Assembly (NCBI GenBank): GCA_040380145.1
Contig: JBEIJQ010000068.1
Coordinates: 1-16,170 of the forward strand
Source of the DNA: JBEIJQ01 sp040380145
GTDB taxonomy: Bacteria; Bacteroidota; Bacteroidia; Chitinophagales; Saprospiraceae
DNA: 16,170 nt
Reading direction: 5' to 3'
Positions within the stretch are counted from its first letter, which is position 1. The number at the start of each line of letters is the position of its first letter. Positions 1 through 8,248 of the stretch are shown one piece after another. Below the pieces are notes generated by a model, which worked only from the letters and a program-made list of their open reading frames with translations, was not told the DNA's origin and did no database searches. The position numbers and the translations under genes are program-made.

Positions 1-34
1 GCATTTCCTTGACCCAAAGGGAAAAGGCAGCGTA

Positions 35-2065
<2,031 letters not shown>

Positions 2066-2114
2066 ACGTTTGGGAATAAAAAAGGTGAGAATGCCCTTTT
2101 GGGGAAAGCAAAAG

Positions 2115-2152
2115 TTCGCAAATATTGCGCAATTGTGCCGAAAATTCGCAAA
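2115..2152. promoter_or_regulatory. Candidate operator upstream of the peptide transporter: two TTCGCAAA repeats around a palindrome
   Basis: The 130-bp gap between recJ and the transporter holds two identical direct copies of TTCGCAAA (2115-2122 and 2145-2152), 30 bp apart, roughly three helical turns. Between them sits the perfect 10-bp palindrome ATTGCGCAAT (2124-2133). The array is 50-87 bp upstream of the transporter ATG, where a regulator could act. No convincing TAnnTTTG promoter box was found beside it, so the regulatory role is inference. An A9 run (2168-2176) lies between this array and the recJ stop. Confidence 0.35.
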
Positions 2153-2195
2153 AAACTTTTTTCCGCCAAAAAAAAACGCTCCAACGGGGCCGGCC

Positions 2196-3893
2196 TTACG
2201 GGGCCTCCGAGGCCGCGCGCACATCGCGCAGTTCCAATTTGATCCGTACTTCCCCGCGCCAAGTGTCGCGCAGCACGGCAAAAACCGCGTCGAACTTTTG
2301 GTCCGGCCGAACCGTTTCCTGCTGCTTTTTTTGGAAAAAACCGATGGCCTCCATCGGCTCTCCCCCGTTCTGCCGGACGGTGAGCGAAAGATGCTCTCCT
2401 TTGAGGATACGCGTTTCGGTGCTCTGCAGCCCGCGCGCCAGAAACAGCGGGCGCAAGTTGCCGGGCCCCCAAGGCTCGAATTGCCGCAGGACATTCAAAA
2501 AAGCCGGGGTGAGGTCCGACAGGGCGATTTCCGCATCTACTTGCAGCGAACGCAGCGGCGCCTCTTCCGGCCGTTGGGCCAGCACGGCCCGTTCGAACCG
2601 CTCTGCAAAGGCGGGCAGATCGGCCCGGTCCAAGGTGACGCCCGCCGCGTGGGCGTGGCCCCCAAAGGAGTGCAGCAGGTCGCCGCACTCGGCAATGGCC
2701 GACAGGACATCTATCTGCTGCACGCTACGCGCCGAGCCGGTGATTAGATCGCCCGCGCCGCCGAACACGACCACCGGGCGGTGCAGGGCATCCACCAAAC
2801 GGGCGGCCACGATCCCCACCACGCCCTTGTGCCAATGGGCCCGGTGCAGCACGGCGCTGCGCGGCGTGCCCAGTTTGTTGGCCAGCTCCAGCGCCTCTTG
2901 GGCCGCCTGCCGCTCCTGGTCCTTGCGGTGCCGGTTGCGGTTTTGCAGCCCGAGGGCAAGGGCATTGGCCGTGCGTTTGTCGCGGCTCAGCAACAGGTGC
3001 AGGGCCTCCTTGGCATGGCCCATCCGACCGGCGGCGTTGATGAAAGGGCCGAATCCGAACACCAGATCGCTCACCCCGAGGGGATGGTTGCGCGCCGCAT
3101 AGGGCACCAGCGCCCGCAGGCCCTGACAGGGTGAATCGTTGAAGCGCTTCAGACCGAGGGCCACGAGGGTGCGGTTTTCGCCGCGCATTTCCACCAGATC
3201 GCACGACAGGCTCAGCGCCACGAGGTCCAGCAGTTTGGACCAACTTTCTTCGGGCATTTTTTCGGCGGCGGCATAGGCTTGGGCCAGTTTGAGCCCGATG
3301 GCGCAACCGCTCAGCTCCTTGTACGGATAGTCGCAACCGGGCCGCTTGGGGTTGAGGATCGCAAAGGCCTCGGGCAACTGCTCGCCAGGCCGGTGGTGGT
3401 CGCAAATGATCAGATCAAGCCCCTTTTCACGGGCGTACAGCGCCTGTTCCAACGCCGTGATGCCGCAGTCCAGGGCGATCATCAGCTTTGCACCGCGCTC
3501 GACGGCGTGGTCCACGCCCTTTTTCGACAGCCCGTATCCCTCCGTTTGGCGGTCGGGCAGATAGGTGTCGAGCGGGATGCCGAGCGGCTGCAGGAAGCGG
3601 TACAGCAGGGCCACCGAGGTCACGCCGTCCACATCGTAGTCGCCGTACAGCAAAATGCCCTCGCCGTCGCGGACGGCCCTTTGCAAGCGCTCCACGGCCA
3701 CGGACATGTCGAGCATCCCGAAGGGGTCGTGCAACTGTTCGGGGGACGGCCGAAAATAAGTTTTGGCCTCCTCGTAAGAGCCGATGCCCCGATCGGACAG
3801 CAGTCCGCACAACACGGGCGAAATGCGCAGACATTCCTGCAGGATGGCGGCCTCGGGCCGCGGTTCGGAGGGCAATATCCAGTGGAATTTCAT
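2196..3893 (-). CDS. recJ: Single-stranded-DNA-specific exonuclease RecJ
   Basis: 5'-to-3' single-strand DNA exonuclease of the DHH phosphoesterase family, acting in the cytoplasm in RecF-type recombination, mismatch repair and base excision repair. The 565-residue length matches the family (E. coli RecJ is 577). Catalytic metal motifs are present in order: DYDVDG (85-90), LDCG (141-144), DHH (165-167) and the motif IV aspartate D232 in SLSCDLVEM. The DHHA1 part has GGHAHAAG (411-418), and the C-terminal RecJ OB-type domain shows FEPWGPGNLRPLF (472-484). The motif usually read as GPRINAAGR is GPFINAAGR here (282-290), an Arg-to-Phe change. The ATG at 3893 gives a normal N-terminus. The peptide-transporter gene follows after 130 bp. 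Upstream lies the restriction-modification gene with a terminator-like hairpin in between, so recJ probably has its own promoter, which I could not locate. Confidence 0.96.
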   Translation of the reverse strand: MKFHWILPSEPRPEAAILQECLRISPVLCGLLSDRGIGSYEEAKTYFRPSPEQLHDPFGMLDMSVAVERLQRAVRDGEGILLYGDYDVDGVTSVALLYRFLQPLGIPLDTYLPDRQTEGYGLSKKGVDHAVERGAKLMIALDCGITALEQALYAREKGLDLIICDHHRPGEQLPEAFAILNPKRPGCDYPYKELSGCAIGLKLAQAYAAAEKMPEESWSKLLDLVALSLSCDLVEMRGENRTLVALGLKRFNDSPCQGLRALVPYAARNHPLGVSDLVFGFGPFINAAGRMGHAKEALHLLLSRDKRTANALALGLQNRNRHRKDQERQAAQEALELANKLGTPRSAVLHRAHWHKGVVGIVAARLVDALHRPVVVFGGAGDLITGSARSVQQIDVLSAIAECGDLLHSFGGHAHAAGVTLDRADLPAFAERFERAVLAQRPEEAPLRSLQVDAEIALSDLTPAFLNVLRQFEPWGPGNLRPLFLARGLQSTETRILKGEHLSLTVRQNGGEPMEAIGFFQKKQQETVRPDQKFDAVFAVLRDTWRGEVRIKLELRDVRAASEAP

Positions 3894-4114
3894 GTTTTTT
3901 GGCTAAAAAGGTCCAGAAGTGTGCGGTGCAAAGGAAACGAAAAGCACCCAAAAAAAGTCGAAAAATCCAAACGACGACCGATGGAAATACGCTCCCTCGG
4001 ACGCCCTCCAAAAAGCTCTTTCCGCTTCTTTGATGCGCCGAAACCGCAAAATGTTCCGCCCAAGGGCAAAAAAAGTGCGGCAAAAGCCGCGAGCCCTTTG
4101 CCGGGAGGGGTCAT
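3890..4114 (-). CDS. Possible 74-residue small ORF joined by ATGA overlaps to both neighbours
   Basis: The frame starts at an ATG that overlaps the stop of the restriction-modification gene as ATGA (4111-4114) and ends at a TGA that overlaps the recJ start as ATGA (3890-3893). Two consecutive four-base overlaps are the usual mark of translational coupling and are the only reason to list it. The product would have a hydrophobic stretch near the N-terminus (about residues 8-27), then a basic, Phe-rich tail; no family is recognised. Against it, a hairpin plus T7 terminator lies inside the frame (4068-4090), and many Phe codons are TTT in T-runs, unlike the GC-rich codon choice of recJ. It may be only an open stretch of intergenic DNA. 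Confidence 0.22.
   Translation of the reverse strand: MTPPGKGLAAFAALFLPLGGTFCGFGASKKRKELFGGRPRERISIGRRLDFSTFFGCFSFPLHRTLLDLFSQKT
4068..4090 (-). terminator. Intrinsic terminator of the restriction-modification gene
   Basis: On the minus strand the sequence reads GCGGC-TTTT-GCCGC, a perfect five-base-pair GC stem with a four-base loop (4077-4090), then two bases and seven T (4068-4074). It begins about 20 bp past the TGA at 4111-4113. The shape and position are those of a Rho-independent terminator, and it would separate transcription of the restriction-modification gene from recJ. Confidence 0.6.
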
Positions 4115-7100
4115 TTGCTCGAAACGCTCGCCTCCACAATTTTGATCTCGTCCTCCGTAAGGCCGTACAATTGGTAAACGAACTGGTCGATTTGGGCTTC
4201 CAGTGAGGCCGTATCGGCAGAAGTGTTTTCCTTTTTTGCCGCCAAAATTCCATTCACCAAAGCAGAGATTTCCTCTCGGACGGTATCATGCCCCACAGCA
4301 ATAGGCAACTGGCTGAAGTATTTCCAGATCAATTGATAACCGTTTTGAATGGCCGTACAATATTTTGAAATCAACCACCAGCCCAGTTTTGAGTTCAATA
4401 TGCCCAAAAGAACTTTGTCGTCCGTGGGAATGAACCACATTGAATTGTTGCAATAAAAACCATCTTCATCGTATATGAAACAAGGCTTTACTTGAAGCAC
4501 TTGATACATTATTTTGGGCTTTTCAAACTCTTGCCAATATCCAATTGAATCCTGTGTTTCAAACCACTTATTGGAAGTTTTTTTTCTTGCCATTTTTGCA
4601 CCACTTTGCTCAAGTCGCTCTCGACCAAATTTCAAAAAATAATTTTTTATTCCAGGGTAATTTTCAATATTTAACCTCATTGCGGGAAATGTTGTAATGA
4701 GCCAATCAAAATCATCTCTTGTGCGCCACCTTTGAATATTCCTTCCTCGCAAAACAGGCTTGATCAACTCGGCAGATCTCGGATCCTCGGCAACAATCCT
4801 TTCTTTTGTCTTTTCGTCGATTACAAAAGCTTCGGTCAAGCCGGTCAACACCCCTCTTTTTGAGTTGTTTTCTACATACTCTTCCAGTTTTTTCCCTACA
4901 GAATTTATTTTCTTCAGAAGAAGCTGATCCTTGGAATTGGTGACCACCCAGGTTTCCTCATTCAGCGAATCGTGGTTTATCCAATTGGTCGTATCGGCGA
5001 CATGCGTGTAGAAATCACTTTTGAAGTCCGGTGAATTGATTTTTGCGGTTTTGAATTTTTCAGTTGCGGGTTCTTTGGTCGCCGCCAAAATGCAGGGGTA
5101 CGTCGTAGCGCCATCAAAAACCTGAAAATCCCCAAAATCAATTATTTCCATCAAATTTTTATCCATCAAAAATTTTCGAGCGGGTTGCCCATACCCCGCT
5201 TGCATAAATTTGTTGGGCATGATATATGTGAAAAAACCCTTGTCTTTCAGAACTTGAAACCCCTTTTCAATGAAGAAAATATACAGATCGGCAGTGCCGG
5301 TGTAAAGTTGAAATTGAGCCTCTAAATACGGCTTCAATGGTTTGAGTTCTTCGTGTCGGATATAGGGCGGATTTCCGATCACCACATCAAATCCCACGAA
5401 ATCCCCTTCGTCGTTGAGCACTTCGGGAAACTCGAATCGCCATTCGAAGGCGTTGTCGAAGATCCTGTTCTGTTCGATCTCGCTGATTTCCGCGTTGAGC
5501 TTGGCGATTTCGTCTTCGATCTTGCACTGTTCGGCGGCTCGTTGTTCGGCCAGTTTCTTTTCGGGACCGGTGGGGGTATATTCCGGCTCGGGCTTGGGCT
5601 CGAAGAGCGTGCTCCCGGTAAAGCGGTTGTACAGTTCGTAGGCCAATTTGGCCAAGCGGGTCTTTCTGGGGTCATTGTTGTTGATCTCTTTTCTGAACTC
5701 TGATTTGATGCCCGCGATCAGGCGTTCCATTTCCCGCTTCTGATCCCTGTTTTCGGCATTGCGATAGGTGGCCACGGCCGTCCGATAGCTTTCGATCGTC
5801 CATTTGCTTTTTTTGAGCGCCTGTTTGAGGTCGGCATCTATGGCGAACCGGCTCACCAAGGAGTTGCCGCATTTGATGTTGATGTCGATGTTGGGCAAGG
5901 TTTCCAGCTCGGTGGGATTCTTGTAGTAGGCATATTTGAGCAGCTCGATCCACAGGCGTAAACGGCAGATTTTGACCGAATTGGAATTGATGTCCACCCC
6001 GAAAAGGCAGTTTTCGATGATGGCCTGCTTTTCGTGGAAAAGGGTTTCCTGTACGCGCTGGCTTTCTTTGTTTCCTGGCACGTATTCGAACAGTTTTCCT
6101 TCTTCGTCTGTGACGACCAGTTCGTCGTTTTCCACCTGTATCTCATAGCGATGCAGCGATTTGCCGTCCCGGTCTTCGAGGATCTTCAGATCGTTTTTGA
6201 CGGCGATCATCTCGTTGAGGGCCGACACCAAAAAGTGCCCCGAACCCACGGCGGGATCGCAGATCTTGATGCTGTTGACGATTTCGTTGGCCCTTTTTTT
6301 AGAAATGTGTCGGGGAATGGCCGCATAAATGTCTTCGATGGTGTTCAATTGGAGATCGGGGAAGGCCTCGGCAAACTTCTGCACTACGGCTTTGCGGATC
6401 GTCTCGCGGCACATGTACATGGTGATGAAACCCGGCGTGAAGAACGAACCGTCCTTGTAACCGTTTATTTTCTCGAAAATCAGGCCGAGCACCGAGGCCG
6501 TGATCAGTGACTTGCTTTCTTCTTGGATGTCCTCCGTCCCCTCGCTGCCGAAGTCATAGGCGTCCAAAAACCGGAACAGATATTCCAAGGTCGTGAGATG
6601 CCCGGTCTGTTTTCTGCCCTGCCGGTCTTTCAGCACGGTCTGCGAAGACACGGGCATCGTCTTGTCCGTTCGGAGGTTGCTGATGAACAGCGCGACTTGC
6701 TCCAGTTCCGTCGGCTCGAAAAGCGAGGAGTTGAGATAGGGGACTTTTTCGAAAATCTTCTTTACATCTTCGTTCCGGACCTCGTGTCGACGCGCCAATA
6801 CCTGAAAAAACAGGCTGTTCAAATCGTCGTAGTTCTTGATTTTGTCCAACCGGAGGAACGCATGCGACCTGTCGCCCTTGTGGTAGGCGATAAGTTGGGC
6901 CTCCAACAGTTTCAAAAACAGAATGCGGTTGATCCAAGTGATGGAAAGTTCCAAGGCGACACCGAAGAGTTGCTCCTCCCGGTTGTTGCCGAACTGTTCC
7001 GAATTTTCCAAGCGGCCGAGTTTGTCCAGGCTTTCCAGCTGGATGATGGCGTCTTCGAGGATGGAGCCGGATTGCCTTTCGCCGACCGGATTCCGCTCGA

Positions 7101-7914
7101 TCAGTTTTTTGCCGCCGGCTTTGACCTCGGTCAAACCGACGATGTGCAGCAACTCGTTGTAAAAATTCCTGTCGAGAGTATTGCTGTCGTTGGCGAACGG
7201 CAGTTTCAGCAGATGTTCCGGCGACAGCAGTTTGTACAGGGCAATCAGGGAAACGTCGTCCGCCTTGTCGGCGTTGCGCAACGGTTTTTGGTAGTCTTGG
7301 AAGTTGAAGTGGGCAAACGGAATCTCGGCGGTTATGCCGGCGATGAACGGTTCGGCGATCTGTTTGTAGAAAAAATCCGTTTTGGTGTCGGCCAAGCGTC
7401 CGCTTTCAAAATCGAGGAACTGCTGGACGAGGCTTTTGTTTTGGGCAAAAAGCCGATCGAACAAGGTCGCGTCGAAAATGAACCATTCGTGGATATTGGT
7501 GATCACCAAGTGCTTTATTTCCAAATTCTTGTGCGTGATCCTCTCGCGCAGATAGTACAGCACCAGTTCATGAAACGCCTTGACGTTCAGTTTATTGGCG
7601 GTGATCATTTCCACCCTGTTGGTCGGCTTTTTGGCTTCCAAAATAACGCCGACGGAACTTCCGGCGTGCAGTCCGTTGTGGATCACCAGGTCGTTGCGGC
7701 CCTTGGTGTTGATGAAGTGCGTTTGTTTGTAATAGGTGTCTTTGAGAAAATCGGAAACCAGATTTTTATGGAACTCTTCGCTTTCCCGGTCATTGGTCCG
7801 ATCGAGCAGAGCGATGAGGTGAGCCTTGAAACGCTCGATTTCGGCTCTCGTGGGCTTCAATTTCAAAAAGGCCTTGTTCAGGGCTTGTCTGGGCTTCAGT
7901 TCCAACAAAGTCAT
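4111..7914 (-). CDS. Type IIG restriction-modification enzyme (nuclease + N6-adenine methyltransferase + TaqI-like specificity domain)
   Basis: A single protein of 1267 residues predicted both to methylate adenine in a specific site and to cut unmodified DNA. The N-terminal PD-(D/E)XK nuclease shows GRNDLVI with D75, then ILEAKK with E93 and K95. The methyltransferase has the SAM-binding motif DPAVGSGHF (553-561), GVDINSNSVKICRLRLW downstream, and catalytic NPPY (848-851). A charged helical stretch with repeated Glu and Lys precedes NPPY. The C-terminal part resembles TaqI-type specificity domains: LRGRNIQRW, WFETQDSIGYW, NSKLGWWL and QNGYQLIWKYFSQLPI. The frame can be extended to TTG at 7938, but ATG at 7914 (MTLLELKPRQ) is preferred. 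No separate M or S gene is nearby, as expected for this class. GC content drops sharply over about 4320-5280, the specificity region. The recognition site cannot be predicted. Confidence 0.92.
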   Translation of the reverse strand: MTLLELKPRQALNKAFLKLKPTRAEIERFKAHLIALLDRTNDRESEEFHKNLVSDFLKDTYYKQTHFINTKGRNDLVIHNGLHAGSSVGVILEAKKPTNRVEMITANKLNVKAFHELVLYYLRERITHKNLEIKHLVITNIHEWFIFDATLFDRLFAQNKSLVQQFLDFESGRLADTKTDFFYKQIAEPFIAGITAEIPFAHFNFQDYQKPLRNADKADDVSLIALYKLLSPEHLLKLPFANDSNTLDRNFYNELLHIVGLTEVKAGGKKLIERNPVGERQSGSILEDAIIQLESLDKLGRLENSEQFGNNREEQLFGVALELSITWINRILFLKLLEAQLIAYHKGDRSHAFLRLDKIKNYDDLNSLFFQVLARRHEVRNEDVKKIFEKVPYLNSSLFEPTELEQVALFISNLRTDKTMPVSSQTVLKDRQGRKQTGHLTTLEYLFRFLDAYDFGSEGTEDIQEESKSLITASVLGLIFEKINGYKDGSFFTPGFITMYMCRETIRKAVVQKFAEAFPDLQLNTIEDIYAAIPRHISKKRANEIVNSIKICDPAVGSGHFLVSALNEMIAVKNDLKILEDRDGKSLHRYEIQVENDELVVTDEEGKLFEYVPGNKESQRVQETLFHEKQAIIENCLFGVDINSNSVKICRLRLWIELLKYAYYKNPTELETLPNIDINIKCGNSLVSRFAIDADLKQALKKSKWTIESYRTAVATYRNAENRDQKREMERLIAGIKSEFRKEINNNDPRKTRLAKLAYELYNRFTGSTLFEPKPEPEYTPTGPEKKLAEQRAAEQCKIEDEIAKLNAEISEIEQNRIFDNAFEWRFEFPEVLNDEGDFVGFDVVIGNPPYIRHEELKPLKPYLEAQFQLYTGTADLYIFFIEKGFQVLKDKGFFTYIMPNKFMQAGYGQPARKFLMDKNLMEIIDFGDFQVFDGATTYPCILAATKEPATEKFKTAKINSPDFKSDFYTHVADTTNWINHDSLNEETWVVTNSKDQLLLKKINSVGKKLEEYVENNSKRGVLTGLTEAFVIDEKTKERIVAEDPRSAELIKPVLRGRNIQRWRTRDDFDWLITTFPAMRLNIENYPGIKNYFLKFGRERLEQSGAKMARKKTSNKWFETQDSIGYWQEFEKPKIMYQVLQVKPCFIYDEDGFYCNNSMWFIPTDDKVLLGILNSKLGWWLISKYCTAIQNGYQLIWKYFSQLPIAVGHDTVREEISALVNGILAAKKENTSADTASLEAQIDQFVYQLYGLTEDEIKIVEASVSSK

Positions 7915-8015
7915 TTGCAAAAGATTTTTGGATGGCAAAATAAGTTTTTTTGCAGAACAGGATGGCAGATCGAAAATATCGAAACGCCCAAAGTCTGTCA
8001 GCGGCGCCCCGACGG

Positions 8016-8032
8016 ATTTGGTCGCGCCAAAT
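8016..8032. promoter_or_regulatory. Dyad upstream of the restriction-modification gene (ATTTGG-N5-CCAAAT)
   Basis: A perfect six-base inverted repeat with a five-base centre lies about 100 bp upstream of the restriction-modification ATG, just after the stop of the possible 45-residue ORF. It lacks a T-run on the minus strand, so it is not a good terminator; an operator for a dimeric regulator is the alternative. A second dyad, TTGTCG-CC-CGACAA, lies at 8051-8064. No regulator gene is next to it. Confidence 0.3.
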
Positions 8033-8034
8033 GT

Positions 8035-8172
8035 TCAAAAGCGGTCAAATTTGTCGCCCGACAACAGTTCCGAAATTTTTTGGTGGCCGGTTTTTTGTTG
8101 ATCATCGTCGGATTGGTATGCCCGGAAGTCAAACGGGTGTTGTTCCGAATGATCCGCCCGAAAGAGATACAT
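8035..8172 (-). CDS. Possible 45-residue small protein upstream of the restriction-modification gene
   Basis: A short frame beginning MYLFRADHSEQ and ending ELLSGDKFDRF, with TGA at 8035-8037. Its product would be hydrophilic, rich in Asp, Gln and Phe, with no Cys and no membrane segment. It is preceded by an A-rich leader (eight A directly before the TG of its start), the usual initiation context in Bacteroidota, and by the TATATTTG box at 8187-8194. It is in the same reading frame as the restriction-modification gene, ending 120 bp before its ATG. No family is recognised. It could be a leader peptide, a small regulator or a chance ORF; the length is too short to decide by composition. Confidence 0.33.
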   Translation of the reverse strand: MYLFRADHSEQHPFDFRAYQSDDDQQKTGHQKISELLSGDKFDRF

Positions 8173-8186
8173 TTTTTTTCAAAATG

Positions 8187-8194
8187 CAAATATA
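8187..8194 (-). promoter_or_regulatory. Candidate Bacteroidota -7 promoter box TATATTTG
   Basis: Perfect match to the TAnnTTTG -7 consensus on the minus strand, 14 bp before the start of the 45-residue ORF and about 270 bp before the restriction-modification gene. No TTG -33 element is found 19-21 bp upstream, so the promoter would be weak or activator-dependent. It is the best candidate promoter for the restriction-modification locus. Confidence 0.4.
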
Positions 8195-8238
8195 GGGTTC
8201 ATTTTGATTCCCGAAATTGTCTTTGGAAACCGGTGGTG

Positions 8239-8248
8239 CCCCCCCCCC
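8239..8248. repeat. Homopolymer of ten C (ten G on the minus strand)
   Basis: Ten consecutive C on the plus strand. On the minus strand the run starts with the last base of the CotH TAG stop codon, so slippage would not alter the CotH protein. It lies 45 bp upstream of the TATATTTG box of the next locus. Tracts of this length are prone to slippage and to sequencing error. Confidence 0.9.

Larger units (their letters stand above)
7915..8247. other. 333-bp gap between the CotH gene and the restriction-modification gene
   Basis: The gap contains, from right to left, a run of G on the minus strand that starts in the stop codon of the CotH gene, a TATATTTG box, a possible 45-residue ORF and two perfect dyads. 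No tRNA, insertion sequence or terminator with a T-run was recognised. The compact regulatory-looking content suggests that it belongs to the restriction-modification locus rather than to the CotH gene. Confidence 0.5.

Noticed and set aside
2168..2214. Possible terminator after recJ (GGCCT-CCG-AGGCC hairpin plus nine T on the minus strand)
   Set aside because: The hairpin is inside the recJ coding end and about 25 bp from the T-run, too far for an intrinsic terminator.
7998..8189. 63-codon minus-strand frame beginning at TTG
   Set aside because: It overlaps the better-supported 45-codon frame, needs a TTG start, and has a Cys/Arg-rich, unnatural composition.
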